DNA from: CAIZGX01 sp046048875
GTDB taxonomy: Bacteria > Bacteroidota > Bacteroidia > Flavobacteriales_D > Sanyastnellaceae
Length of the DNA stretch: 64,000 nt
Reading direction: 5' to 3'
NCBI GenBank assembly: GCA_046048875.1
Contig: JBJOFG010000014.1
Span: forward strand, 434,001 to 498,000
Shown here: positions 42,326 through 51,169 of the stretch, one piece after another
Layout: each line of letters begins with the position of its first letter
Numbering within the stretch: the stretch's first letter is position 1
Translations under genes and position numbers: made by a program
The notes under the pieces: model-generated
Told to the model about the DNA's origin: nothing
The model's database searches: none
The model's input: the letters and a program-made list of their open reading frames with translations, nothing else

Positions 42326-43432
42326 ATGAAAGCGGTACAACAAATTTTTTACTTCTTCACGACAGTTCTTGTTTTGAGTTCTTGTGCGAGTTTTGAAAAT
42401 TTGACAGATGATCGCACGCGTGCTGAAGACGATGAGATGTATTGGAATGGAAAGGAATTGTTTTACGATAATGCTTTGTTGGCTCAGGCCGCTGGCGCTG
42501 GCGCTGGAGAGGATTATTACGATCCAAATTCTGTGACACGTTCAAATTCAATTAACGGAGGTACCAATCCAAGAGCAACCTTCAACCCAATTAGCGGATG
42601 GCAGTTGAGTTATGGCTTGAATGCTTTTTCGAATTATTACAACGGTATTGGAATGGGGTACGGGTCGTACAACCCGTACAACCCGATGTATAACTACGGT
42701 GGGTTTGGCAATAGCGGATTCAATTCATTTGGTTACAATCCTTATGGTTTCAACTCATACGGTTACAATCCATACAGTTCATACAATCCATACTGGGCAT
42801 ACAACAACAATCCATACGGTTACGGAATGGGCGGATTAGGTTGGGGCGGATATGGCTACGGCAATGGCTGGTACGGCAACGGCTGGAACAACCCTGTTGG
42901 TGGTTGGGGTGGCTCAACGGGTAACGGCGAAACTGCGAACGTTACTCATCACCACAGACGACCTTCCAGTGTGGGTACCGGAAATTCTTCGACTTACAAT
43001 AGAGGTGTTTTACAAAAGAGTTTAGTTCAGCCGATTGCTGAAACTCCGCGCACTCCAAAGCCTGTGTCTTCAGTAAGTAGTAATGGTAATTATGGTTCTC
43101 CTGCAGTTTCTCGCGGTGGAACTCCACAATATTCTTCACCAAGTACTTTACCAGTGCGCAGTGCGACATCACCAAGTAGAACTACCCCGAATTACAGTTC
43201 TCCGACGTATGCCTCGCCTTCACGATCGAATCCAAGTACGACAAGTCCTGCACACAGCAGTCCATCTCGTTCAACCCCAAGTTACAGCTCTCCGAGCCAC
43301 AGCGCACCAAGTCACAGTACTTCGCCTTCACGCTCAACACCCTCGCACAGCGCGCCGAGCGCGCCCTCTAGAAGCACGCCTACGAGAACGAGCACACCCT
43401 CGCGTTCAACTTCGCCTAGTAAAAGACCGTGA
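42326..43432 (+). CDS. Low-complexity lipoprotein (Asn/Tyr/Gly-rich, then Ser/Pro-rich)
   Basis: 368 residues from ATG 42326, where a lipoprotein signal MKAVQQIFYFFTTVLVLSSC begins; the longer frame upstream is not plausible. After the lipobox comes a short acidic region (TDDRTRAEDDEMYWNGKEL), then ~80 residues of Asn, Tyr, Gly and Pro repeats (NPYGFNSYGYNPYSSYNPY), and a ~140-residue tail of Ser-Pro-Arg-Thr repeats (SPSRSTPSYSSPSHSAPSHS). No catalytic motif. Similar Tyr/Asn-rich lipoproteins occur in Bacteroidota; role unknown, perhaps structural or adhesive at the outer membrane. It is directly upstream of the FadL-like gene. Confidence 0.8.
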   Translation: MKAVQQIFYFFTTVLVLSSCASFENLTDDRTRAEDDEMYWNGKELFYDNALLAQAAGAGAGEDYYDPNSVTRSNSINGGTNPRATFNPISGWQLSYGLNAFSNYYNGIGMGYGSYNPYNPMYNYGGFGNSGFNSFGYNPYGFNSYGYNPYSSYNPYWAYNNNPYGYGMGGLGWGGYGYGNGWYGNGWNNPVGGWGGSTGNGETANVTHHHRRPSSVGTGNSSTYNRGVLQKSLVQPIAETPRTPKPVSSVSSNGNYGSPAVSRGGTPQYSSPSTLPVRSATSPSRTTPNYSSPTYASPSRSNPSTTSPAHSSPSRSTPSYSSPSHSAPSHSTSPSRSTPSHSAPSAPSRSTPTRTSTPSRSTSPSKRP

Positions 43433-43443
43433 TTTTAAATAAC

Positions 43444-44940
43444 ATGAAAGGCAAGATTCGGGGCAAGATGTTTCACAAGGGCATTTTAATTGAAATTGTT
43501 TTTTTACTATGTGTGAATGTTGTTTTTGCACAGAATGAGGATGACGCGCTTCGCTTCTCGAACACGTTTGGTGCTTATTCAAACCGAGCGTTGGGAATGG
43601 GTGGAGCTTATACAGCGCTTGGTGCGGACTTCACGAATTTTTTTCAGAATCCTGCGGGTATAGCTGCGTACAAAAAGCAAAATATGGAATTCGGGTTGAG
43701 TCTAATTTCTCGATCTACGGATGTTGATTTCAACAATAGAGTTACTTCTTCGGGTTCAACAGGGTTGGGAATCAACACCTTTGGTTTTACCTCTACTTTC
43801 GGAACATCGGGTTCCGGTTGGGGTCCTTGGATTTACGGCTTGGCCTACGGCAGAACACAGACCTATAAACGTGATTACAATTTGGAGTCCAGCGACAATC
43901 AATCGTCTTTGCTCGACGTATATACTGATCAACTGAATTATTACAATCCCTCCAATGCCGAAGTTGCTGCTTCATTTCCATTTGGTGCAGGACTCGCTTG
44001 GGAAACTTATTTGATAAACCCAGGTACAACAGATCCCTATGTCCATTTAGGAATTGATAACAACACGTTCACTCGCCGTCAGCAGGTAGAAGAACGCGGC
44101 TACATTCGTGAAACTTGCTTGAGTGTTGCAAGAGCTTTCGAGGATAAACTTTATTTCGGGGGGTCTCTCGCTTTTAGAAAAGTAGTATTCGAAAAGAATT
44201 CGACCTATTCAGAATCTTTTTCTTCAGGTGGAACTGCAGTTAACTACACACTAACGGAAGACAACAGCACATCCGATGTGGTAACGAAAGGACCTTCAAT
44301 GCAAGTGAAACTGGGTGTTCAATATGCTCCAATTCCTTATGTTCGTCTTGGTGCTTTTTGGCATTCAACATGCAAACAATCCATAAGCGATGTTTTTTTA
44401 GCGAAGATGGAAAGTTCCATTGGCGCCGTGAATTACAACTACTCTTCGGACAAAAATATTTTTGATTATGGCGTGCAGGTGCCATCTACAGTTGGTGCAG
44501 GTGCTGCTTTAATTTTAGGTAATTTTGGAATTGTCTCAGCGGACTACGAGTCGACGGACTTTTCAAAGATGATCATGTATGGGATTACCGGAGGAACTTC
44601 AGAATTCGCCCCCGAGAATGAAGCCATTCAAGAAAATTACAAACGTGTTCACAAAGGAAAATTGGGTACAGAATTCCGACTGGGCGATGTTTATCGTTTG
44701 AGAGCAGGAATCGGATATCGCACTTCTGTTTTTACTGATCTTGCAGGCAAACCGAAAGAACCATTGTTCAATTGGAATGTTGGAGGTGGATATAAAAAAG
44801 ATGATTTCTACTGCGACGGTGCAATTATGGTTACCAAGAATAAGGACAGTTATTTTTTGTACGACCCTTCGTTGATTTCAATGGCTAGTATTGACAATCT
44901 GCTCGTGCAAGTGAGCTTCTCTGTAGGTTTGAGATTTTAA
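43444..44940 (+). CDS. Outer-membrane transport protein, FadL/OMPP1 (TodX) family
   Basis: About 498 residues from ATG 43444 (a GTG at 43429 and an ATG at 43468 are alternatives; all precede the signal peptide FLLCVNVVFAQ). The mature start RFSNTFGAYSNRALGMGGAYTALGADFTNFFQNPAGIA (key pieces ALGMGGAYTA and NPAGIAAYKK) is the hallmark of FadL-like barrels that pass hydrophobic compounds through the outer membrane. C-terminal strands end in VSFSVGLRF with terminal Phe. It is 11 bp after the low-complexity lipoprotein gene and probably cotranscribed; its end overlaps convergent rlmB by four bases. Confidence 0.87.
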   Translation: MKGKIRGKMFHKGILIEIVFLLCVNVVFAQNEDDALRFSNTFGAYSNRALGMGGAYTALGADFTNFFQNPAGIAAYKKQNMEFGLSLISRSTDVDFNNRVTSSGSTGLGINTFGFTSTFGTSGSGWGPWIYGLAYGRTQTYKRDYNLESSDNQSSLLDVYTDQLNYYNPSNAEVAASFPFGAGLAWETYLINPGTTDPYVHLGIDNNTFTRRQQVEERGYIRETCLSVARAFEDKLYFGGSLAFRKVVFEKNSTYSESFSSGGTAVNYTLTEDNSTSDVVTKGPSMQVKLGVQYAPIPYVRLGAFWHSTCKQSISDVFLAKMESSIGAVNYNYSSDKNIFDYGVQVPSTVGAGAALILGNFGIVSADYESTDFSKMIMYGITGGTSEFAPENEAIQENYKRVHKGKLGTEFRLGDVYRLRAGIGYRTSVFTDLAGKPKEPLFNWNVGGGYKKDDFYCDGAIMVTKNKDSYFLYDPSLISMASIDNLLVQVSFSVGLRF

Positions 44941-45695
44941 GCAGTTAAAGCGGCAAGCGCTATCCCCGTTGCAACAGAAACATTCAACGAATTGGTTTGT
45001 CCCTTCATTGGAATGGTAACCAATTGATGTGCGCGCTTCATAAGTTGCGGATTGATTCCATCTTCTTCAGATCCCATGATTATACAAAGACCGAGGTTTT
45101 GGTCTCTTGAGTTTTGAAACTCATGTAGGCTTACAGTAGCTTTTTCCGAAAGAACTACAGACCCAATTCCTGAAGCGTGCAGATAGTCTAGTGCGTCTAG
45201 AAGATTTTTTACTTTGCAAATGTTTAAGTGCATAAGAGCGCCAGCAGAGGCTTTCAAGGCATCTTCATTAATCTGTGCAGCGCCAACTTCTGGGACAATT
45301 ATTCCTTTCACCCCAAAGCATTCTGCCGAGCGACAAATAGCGCCAAAGTTTCTTACATCTGTTACACGGTCTAAGATTAAAAAGAGAGGAGGTTCTCCAC
45401 TTTCAACTTCATTCATTACAACATTCTCGAAATCTGCGAATGCAATGGGAGCCATGAAGGCGAGTACCCCTTGATGATTGGATCTTGTAATCTTATTCAG
45501 TTTGATTTCAGGAACGAGTACAAATGGGACTCGTTCTTTTTTTAAGCGATCTTTTAACTGACGCAGTTTGTCGCTGCGCAATTCTTTATTGAAAAGTACT
45601 TTATCAATGTTCTTTCCTGCATCAAGAGCTTCCTCCAGCGGATGAATGCCAATGATTAAGTTCGATTTCGAAGATGAAGATGTTGTTGGTCTCAC
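44937..45695 (-). CDS. rlmB: 23S rRNA 2'-O-methyltransferase, TrmH/RlmB (SpoU) family
   Basis: 252 residues. N-terminal substrate-binding domain (LIIGIHPLEEALDAGKNIDKVL, NHQGVLAF) and a C-terminal SPOUT knot with the three SpoU motifs: DRVTDVRNFGAICRSAECFG, LCIIMGSEEDGINPQ and IPMKGQTNSLNVSVATGIAL. Matches RlmB, which methylates G2251 of 23S rRNA in E. coli; a related TrmH-type specificity cannot be excluded. It is the last gene of a minus-strand group with the GWxTD and rmuC genes (16-bp gap). Confidence 0.9.
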   Translation of the reverse strand: MRPTTSSSSKSNLIIGIHPLEEALDAGKNIDKVLFNKELRSDKLRQLKDRLKKERVPFVLVPEIKLNKITRSNHQGVLAFMAPIAFADFENVVMNEVESGEPPLFLILDRVTDVRNFGAICRSAECFGVKGIIVPEVGAAQINEDALKASAGALMHLNICKVKNLLDALDYLHASGIGSVVLSEKATVSLHEFQNSRDQNLGLCIIMGSEEDGINPQLMKRAHQLVTIPMKGQTNSLNVSVATGIALAALTA

Positions 45696-45711
45696 GCTGC
45701 AAAAGTAATCC

Positions 45712-46956
45712 TTATTCGCGGAATACGCGTCCTTGTCGCCAAGTGTTCACTGCAATTTCCCAACTGCTTCGGTACAATGCGTCGCGTTGCAGGATGTATA
45801 CGTTGTCTGATAAGTTGTCTTTCTTGTATCGGAACAAAAATGAAAACGAGCCAGGAATTGTTTCGTCGCCGTATATCCATCGCTCGCTATACCCAACGTT
45901 TTCAACACGTGTAGGCTTTCCGTAAATTATGTAAATCATCCCACGGTCGGTTCTCCATCCCGGTATGGTTGTAGAAAAATAGGTATTCGAGGTATTCACT
46001 CTTCGAAAAAAAATGGCGATTAATTCTTTTGCTTTTTCTTCAGAGCCTCCGCAGTCTTTCCAGAAGTTACAAAAGCTCGCGAAAGGATCACGCACATTGT
46101 ATATGTACTCGAACTCTGATTTGGAAGTGATATAGCGTAATGGAGCAATTAGGTCTTTTAGAGCGGTTGTGGTTGGGAATTCACCGTTTGAATAGAGGTA
46201 GAGTTGAGAAGAGTTTTTGGTTCGGAAAAGATAAGATTTGTTTTCAGCGATAAAATTGTATCGCGTTCCGTCAAAATTTAAATTCGTTAAGTGAAAAGAG
46301 GTTGAATCGGGAATAATAGGCATATTGTTGGAGAACGCAGGGGGAGGAAGACTCGGTATTTCAGTTAATGCAAAAACTTCAACAGGTGGATATTCTGAAT
46401 TCTTGAATCGGGGGAATTCTAAATGTATGGTATCTCCTGTTACCAGGTACTGGTCATAAATTGGAGTATTCGTTGCATTTGAAGTCACTCGGATATCCAA
46501 AGTGCTCGGTTGGTCGTTTTTCAAGAAAGTGAATTTCTCTTCGTATTGCGCTCGTCTATTAACATCTTTAAGCTTTACCGCGACTTTGTAACTACCAAAT
46601 GAAATAGGAAGTGAAATTTCCTTTCTCCAAACCCCAGACTCTTGCATTTGAGGAGGAGAATAGAAAAATTTCAACGTGTCAGTAGGGGATTGGTCTTTTG
46701 TTAGTAATACTTCTACTTCGAGCCTAGCTGAAAAATTCTCTTGTACAGATTTTCTGGAATAAAGAAGTTGATCAGCATCAAACTCGAGAAGCAGAGTTGA
46801 TGCGTCATTACTCGTATGAATGAGATTTACAAGAGGCTGAAAATAAAATTCATTCGATCCAAATTGATTTTCGCGAATTTTTTTTGGAGCTGAACACGAG
46901 AAGAGAAAGGCGATACAGAAAAAACAGATTAATTGAAAGAAATTAGTTTTGCTCAT
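45712..46956 (-). CDS. GWxTD domain lipoprotein
   Basis: About 414 residues from the ATG at 46956, which opens a lipoprotein signal (FFCIAFLFSC); longer starts extend into rmuC. The C-terminal ~100 residues contain the GWxTD signature region (WRTDRGMIYIIYGKPTRVE, ERWIYGDE, RDALYRSSWEIAV). The N-terminal part is beta-rich. GWxTD proteins are found across Bacteroidota and relatives; their role is unknown, though linked to the cell envelope. Overlaps rmuC by 14 bp. Confidence 0.85.
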   Translation of the reverse strand: MSKTNFFQLICFFCIAFLFSCSAPKKIRENQFGSNEFYFQPLVNLIHTSNDASTLLLEFDADQLLYSRKSVQENFSARLEVEVLLTKDQSPTDTLKFFYSPPQMQESGVWRKEISLPISFGSYKVAVKLKDVNRRAQYEEKFTFLKNDQPSTLDIRVTSNATNTPIYDQYLVTGDTIHLEFPRFKNSEYPPVEVFALTEIPSLPPPAFSNNMPIIPDSTSFHLTNLNFDGTRYNFIAENKSYLFRTKNSSQLYLYSNGEFPTTTALKDLIAPLRYITSKSEFEYIYNVRDPFASFCNFWKDCGGSEEKAKELIAIFFRRVNTSNTYFSTTIPGWRTDRGMIYIIYGKPTRVENVGYSERWIYGDETIPGSFSFLFRYKKDNLSDNVYILQRDALYRSSWEIAVNTWRQGRVFRE

Positions 46957-48244
46957 CGGTTGATTCAACTTCATCATCATCAATCGAAGGTAAGCGTTTT
47001 TCGAAAGTACTTCCTGCTTTCGCGCCCATAATTTTCATTTTTTTAGCCTTTCCAAGAAGATTTCCTTGACCCGTTTTCAGTTGGCCCATGGCTTTGCTTA
47101 ATGTTTTTTGGGCTGTGTTTAAGTTGGTTTCTAATCCTTCTAAGGAGGTTACGAATCCTTCAAGTTTATCGATGAACGTTCCTGCTTCTTTTGCTATACT
47201 CTCAGCGTTTTTAGAACGTTTTTCTTGCGCCCAAATGCTAGCAACAGTGCGAAGCGTTGCGAGTAAAGTGGTAGGTGAAACGAGGATGATGTTTCTCTCC
47301 CAAGCGTAGGAAAACAAATTGCTGTCTTCGTTGAATGCTGCAATTAATGCGGGTTCAATGGGCATAAATAACAACACGAATTCGGGAGTTGTAAGTTTAT
47401 CTGCCGACTCGTATTTTTTCTCACTTAACTTTTTGATGTGGCTTCGGACACTGTCTAAATGGCCACGCATGAAAGTGGCTTTTTCTTTGTCATCTTGAGC
47501 GTTCGCGTAATTGTTGTAAGCGGTAAGCGAAACTTTAGAGTCGACAATGATGTGCTTGTTTTCTGGCAGATTTACAATTACATCCGGACGAATAGTTTGC
47601 TCATCGTCGTTCGTGTCGGAATGCTGCACGATGAATTCTTTTCCCTTTTCCAAACCACTTTTTTCAAGCACTGATTCCAAAATCATTTCACCCCAATTAC
47701 CCTGAGCTTTGTTATCTCCTTTTAATGCACGCGTGAGGTTTTCTGCGTTTGTTCCGATGTTTGAGCTTGCTTCTCTTAGATTTTTGATTTCGTTTTCTAA
47801 GCGTGCTGAACGATCAACATTTTCAATTTCAGTTTGCTCCAATTTCGATTTAAATTCATTAATGGTTGTTCGAAGAGGAGTAAGGGTAACAGAGAGATGC
47901 GACTCATTCGCTTCATTTAATTTTTTTAGTCTTTCTTCAAAAATGTCGTTGCTTAAATTTTTGAATTCAACTTTTAGGTTTGCCTTCAAATCCTCCATTA
48001 AAAGTTTTTCTGATTCGAGTGCTTTGTAGGCAGCTTCTAAGGAAGTTTTGTTTGTTGCAATTTCATGAATCAGTGATTCAATGCGTGTCCGCATTGTATT
48101 GGCCTCGGTTTTTGCATTTTCGAGTTCTGATTTGTAAAAAGAGATGTCGTTTTGATTGTCATTCGATTTACGATTTAAAAGAAAAAAGATCGCAACGAGT
48201 GCACCCCCGGAAATAGCGCCAATAGTGAGTGAAAGTATGTCCAT
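46943..48244 (-). CDS. rmuC: DNA recombination protein RmuC
   Basis: 433 residues. N-terminal transmembrane helix (LTIGAISGGALVAIFFLL), a long coiled coil (~25-170), then the conserved nuclease-like RmuC domain: GDNKAQGNWGEMILESVLE, IRPDVIVNLPENKHIIVDSK, SLTAYNNY, LLFMPIEPALIAAFNED and LVSPTTLLATLRTV. RmuC limits inversions at short inverted repeats in E. coli; the biochemical activity is not firmly known. The ATG is only four bases behind a TAnnTTTG box (48249-48256 on the minus strand). Confidence 0.92.
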   Translation of the reverse strand: MDILSLTIGAISGGALVAIFFLLNRKSNDNQNDISFYKSELENAKTEANTMRTRIESLIHEIATNKTSLEAAYKALESEKLLMEDLKANLKVEFKNLSNDIFEERLKKLNEANESHLSVTLTPLRTTINEFKSKLEQTEIENVDRSARLENEIKNLREASSNIGTNAENLTRALKGDNKAQGNWGEMILESVLEKSGLEKGKEFIVQHSDTNDDEQTIRPDVIVNLPENKHIIVDSKVSLTAYNNYANAQDDKEKATFMRGHLDSVRSHIKKLSEKKYESADKLTTPEFVLLFMPIEPALIAAFNEDSNLFSYAWERNIILVSPTTLLATLRTVASIWAQEKRSKNAESIAKEAGTFIDKLEGFVTSLEGLETNLNTAQKTLSKAMGQLKTGQGNLLGKAKKMKIMGAKAGSTFEKRLPSIDDDEVESTDEQN

Positions 48245-48248
48245 GCCT

Positions 48249-48256
48249 CAAAATTA
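48249..48256 (-). promoter_or_regulatory. -7 box TAATTTTG four bases before the rmuC start
   Basis: Exact TAnnTTTG on the minus strand; the final G is followed by AGGC and then the ATG, so a transcript from it would be nearly leaderless. No clear -33 element. Confidence 0.35.
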
Positions 48257-48298
48257 CTTGCGGTTCAAGGGCTTTTTCTAATTGTGGAAAAGTATTTT

Positions 48299-49741
48299 TT
48301 AGAATCGAGAAGAGAAGGTAATACCAACGCGGCCGTTACTCAGTTGAAGGCCATTGTTTTCGATGTTTCCAACGCCGTAGGTAATTCCAACAGCACTGTT
48401 TTCTTGATTGAAACGAAAACCAATTCCGGTATCGTAGTAAGTTTTCTCAGCAGGTGCATTTACAAAGGCAAGATCTCCGAAAATAAATGTTTGAATGTCG
48501 GCCCCTAAAGCAATACCAAAATCGCCATTCAGCATGGCGTATTGTGAGGCATAGATGCTTTCTTCAATGAAGGCGCGTAAATTTTTCGTTCCGCCTAACC
48601 TTGAAATTTCGTTCCTATACAGAGAGTCGCTGAAGAGCGCATTTGCTTCAAGATTTAATTTCAAGAATAGCAACTTGCTCAGGGCAAAGTCAGACCAGAT
48701 TTTTCCGCGTAAGGCAAAAAGTTTTTTCTTGGTTGAATTCGATTCGTATTGAATGGCGCGACTGCCTGCGCTTCCTTCAAATAGAAAATTAATAGCATTT
48801 TCTTGGTTGTTGTATTTTGAATACCGAAGTGAATAAGTCTGCACTTGTGTGTTCCCAAACGAAGAAGAGTTGTTGAAGTGGGTATTCGTGGATTTGTTAA
48901 TCGCGGCTGAAAATCCATTCAGATCATTCATTTTTGTCAGAATACGAAGGGATAGGTCGGTACTTGAGAAAGTGGAGTCGCGTAAAAATGAAGCGAATTC
49001 AAGTTGAAATCCAACGGGAAGTCCTCCTGTGAAAGGACTACCTATTTTGAACGATAGGCTCTGACTTTGTGGTTGAGGTCGTTTCCAATGAAACTCAATA
49101 ATTTCCGCTTGTTTCAGGGTATTCGAAAGTTCCAAGTCGAAATTACCGGTAAGTATGGATTGAGAAGTTCCTGGTCGGGGCTGTAAGGCGATCAGTGCTG
49201 ATAGCTGATTGTTTTTTCGACGTTCGGGTTTTAAGATGAGACTGAATGTTTCGCTCTGCATGCGCACATTAATAAGCGCATTGGGTTTCAAGAAGGATAC
49301 TTGATTCAATGAGTTGCTAATGCTTTGAATTTTATCTGTGCTATAGGGTTGCCCCAATTGATAGCTGATGCAACGATGAAGTGTTTTCTTGTTGAACAAA
49401 TTGTTGGCGAATACAAGGGTGTCAAGTAGAACGAGATTTCCTGTGGAAACATTCCAGTAAAAAATTGATTTTTCGCTTGACTCAATTAAAGTATCCAATT
49501 CGATTTGTGCATATGGGTATCCCGAGTTGTTGAGTTGATGCAATAACTCTTGAGGATTGATGTTCTTTGCATTGATTGAGGGCAATCCGCTGTATATGTG
49601 CAATTGCACAGCGGGTTGAGCACAAAGATTCATTATTCCAAAGAAAATGGGCAGCAGAATTAATCTTACAGCGATATGTTGATAACTGCCTTTCAAATTC
49701 GGGAATGAATAAGAGAAGTTTGAATTATTTTTGAAACTCAA
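48299..49741 (-). CDS. Outer-membrane BamA/TamA-family-like protein
   Basis: 480 residues. Signal segment near residues 28-42 (LILLPIFFGIMNLCAQ), then a short POTRA-like region (~45-160; LHIYSGLPSINAKN, GQPYSTDKIQSISNSLNQ) and a ~300-residue beta-barrel. The motif RLGGTKNLRAFIEESIYASQY corresponds to the Omp85 signature in which a GG-x-x-x-(L/I)-RGF loop sits in the barrel, here with A in place of G. The last residue is Phe (FSSRF). Probably a diverged Omp85 relative inserting or exporting an outer-membrane component; no partner is visible nearby. Confidence 0.78.
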   Translation of the reverse strand: MSFKNNSNFSYSFPNLKGSYQHIAVRLILLPIFFGIMNLCAQPAVQLHIYSGLPSINAKNINPQELLHQLNNSGYPYAQIELDTLIESSEKSIFYWNVSTGNLVLLDTLVFANNLFNKKTLHRCISYQLGQPYSTDKIQSISNSLNQVSFLKPNALINVRMQSETFSLILKPERRKNNQLSALIALQPRPGTSQSILTGNFDLELSNTLKQAEIIEFHWKRPQPQSQSLSFKIGSPFTGGLPVGFQLEFASFLRDSTFSSTDLSLRILTKMNDLNGFSAAINKSTNTHFNNSSSFGNTQVQTYSLRYSKYNNQENAINFLFEGSAGSRAIQYESNSTKKKLFALRGKIWSDFALSKLLFLKLNLEANALFSDSLYRNEISRLGGTKNLRAFIEESIYASQYAMLNGDFGIALGADIQTFIFGDLAFVNAPAEKTYYDTGIGFRFNQENSAVGITYGVGNIENNGLQLSNGRVGITFSSRF

Positions 49742-49750
49742 TTGAATACC

Positions 49751-49873
49751 ATGAAGAAATCAGCACGTGTTTTGTTTTTCGTTTTACTTGGCTTAGGAAT
49801 TTTCAGTGTGCAATCTTGCAAAAGAAAGCACGAGAAGTGTTCTGCATACGACCAAGTTTCTCCACAGAAGTAA
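49751..49873 (+). CDS. 40-aa small lipoprotein
   Basis: ATG 49751 to TAA 49873. Signal peptide VLFFVLLGLGIFSVQSC followed by the lipobox cysteine and a 17-residue basic mature part (KRKHEKCSAYDQVSPQK) with a second cysteine. Short lipoproteins with a K-rich stretch and a Cys near the end are seen in other Bacteroidota. It ends exactly one base before the convergent OsmC gene. Too short for ordinary gene callers; function unknown. Confidence 0.6.
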   Translation: MKKSARVLFFVLLGLGIFSVQSCKRKHEKCSAYDQVSPQK

Positions 49874-50281
49874 TTAGTTAAACTCAAACGTTACGTTTTG
49901 TAGCACATCTGGGTGTAAGCTTCGGCCAACTGGACATGCATGCGCGTACCGCTGAATTTTTTCCTTCATTAAGTCGTCATATCCCAAATCCGGGAATGTA
50001 AAGTGAATTTTTATCTCTCCGATTCTTCGTGGAGTTGAGCTCATTATTTTTTGAATCTCAGCTCTTACCCCTTCAAATTTCCAATTTCGCTCTTCTGCAG
50101 CTATGGCCATGGTTGTTAGGATACAGGTAGCTAATGAAGTGCAAAGTAAATCGGTTGGCGAAAAACGTTCTCCTTTTCCTTTGTTGTCGAGCGGAGCGTC
50201 CGTCTCAATTTGGGTATTGCTCTGTGTATGAATAACCTCACAGCGAAGGTTTCCGGTGTATTGAACAGACATTTTAGTCAT
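49874..50281 (-). CDS. OsmC/Ohr family peroxidase-like protein
   Basis: 135 residues. OsmC-type fold with the two reactive cysteines in FSPTDLLCTSLATCILTT (first) and YAHACPVGRSL (second), the pattern of thiol-dependent hydroperoxide reductases. The LLCTSLATC segment has an extra Cys. Stand-alone gene, convergent with the 40-aa lipoprotein gene. An alternative ATG lies three codons downstream. Confidence 0.88.
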   Translation of the reverse strand: MTKMSVQYTGNLRCEVIHTQSNTQIETDAPLDNKGKGERFSPTDLLCTSLATCILTTMAIAAEERNWKFEGVRAEIQKIMSSTPRRIGEIKIHFTFPDLGYDDLMKEKIQRYAHACPVGRSLHPDVLQNVTFEFN

Positions 50282-50359
50282 AATCTATTTTTTTTCAAAT
50301 CTAACATAGAACATATGAAATTAGTTTTTATTGGAGAGATATGTTCAACGAGGGTGCAC

Positions 50360-50367
50360 TAACTTTG
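50360..50367 (+). promoter_or_regulatory. -7 box TAACTTTG four bases before the next ATG
   Basis: Exact TAnnTTTG match followed by TCTT and then ATG 50372; identical to the box in front of the peroxiredoxin gene, but with a much shorter distance to the start codon. No clear -33 element. Confidence 0.45.
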
Positions 50368-50371
50368 TCTT

Positions 50372-51142
50372 ATGAAGAGGACTTCCATACTTTTAATACT
50401 TTCTTTATTTGCTTTTTTCGTTTCGGCGCAAGAAGAGATTAAAGAAGGGGTTATTGGTATATACTCTCATCAGAAGTACGGAGGTTTGGTGATTCGAACC
50501 AACGGTTGGGGAGGGTCATACATTAAGGGTAAAAACAAAGGGGCTTTCAATATTCGTCAAGTATCATACGATTTCAATTTCGTGAAACATGAAAAGGAAA
50601 TCAAATCATATTTTCAAGATCCGAGTGCTCGTCCATATGTATTTGGAAAGCAGAACGCTATGTACAATTTTAAATTGAACTACGGTTATAAGAAAGTAAT
50701 TGCCGAAAAGTTGCGGAAGTCAGGTGTGCAGGTTTCATACACATGGGGTTTAGGTCCTTCATTGGCGCTGTTGCGACCTGTTTATTTGGAAGTCTTGATT
50801 CTTGATCCGAATCTAAATGGATATTCTTTATCGACAGAAAAGTTTGATCCGAACAAACATTTCGTTGATAATATCTATGGAAGAGCGAGTAATTTTTTGG
50901 GTTTAAGTGAAATGACTTTTACTCCCGGTTTTTCTGCAAAGGCATCCATGTCTTTTGAATACAGTAATTATCGCGATGGGATAAAAGGTTTTGAGGTAGG
51001 TATTTCAGCGGAAGCTTATCCGAAGCGAATTGAAGTTATGTCAGAACCTATTTTGTCAACGCTTCCCGATGGAGCAAATAATCATTGGTTGTTTGTTTCG
51101 GGGTATGTGCATTTCTTTATGGGTAGAAAATACAACAAGTGA
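50372..51142 (+). CDS. Conserved hypothetical outer-membrane or secreted protein
   Basis: 256 residues. Signal peptide MKRTSILLILSLFAFFVSAQ. The mature protein alternates amphipathic strands (GGLVIRTNGWGGSYIKGKNK, YDFNFVKHEKEI, KLNYGYKKVIAEKL, VSYTWGLGPSLALLRPVYL, MSFEYSNYRDGIKGFEVGI), ending in FVSGYVHFFMGRKYNK, consistent with an outer-membrane barrel. It belongs to a type common in Bacteroidota with no known function. It is 27 bp upstream of lipA and may be cotranscribed with it. Confidence 0.7.
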   Translation: MKRTSILLILSLFAFFVSAQEEIKEGVIGIYSHQKYGGLVIRTNGWGGSYIKGKNKGAFNIRQVSYDFNFVKHEKEIKSYFQDPSARPYVFGKQNAMYNFKLNYGYKKVIAEKLRKSGVQVSYTWGLGPSLALLRPVYLEVLILDPNLNGYSLSTEKFDPNKHFVDNIYGRASNFLGLSEMTFTPGFSAKASMSFEYSNYRDGIKGFEVGISAEAYPKRIEVMSEPILSTLPDGANNHWLFVSGYVHFFMGRKYNK

Positions 51143-51169
51143 GATTAGTATAGCGAAAGCGCAAAGCAG

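Noticed and set aside
42600..42900. Repeats in the Tyr/Asn-rich region as a CRISPR array
   Set aside because: The repeats are in frame, irregular in spacing and encode NPYG-type peptides; there are no conserved direct repeats with unique spacers, nor cas genes.
43083..43442. 119-codon plus-strand frame in the Ser/Pro-rich lipoprotein region
   Set aside because: It is the alternative frame of a repetitive DNA tract (Ser-Pro codons read out of frame as His/Gln/Val/Leu repeats).
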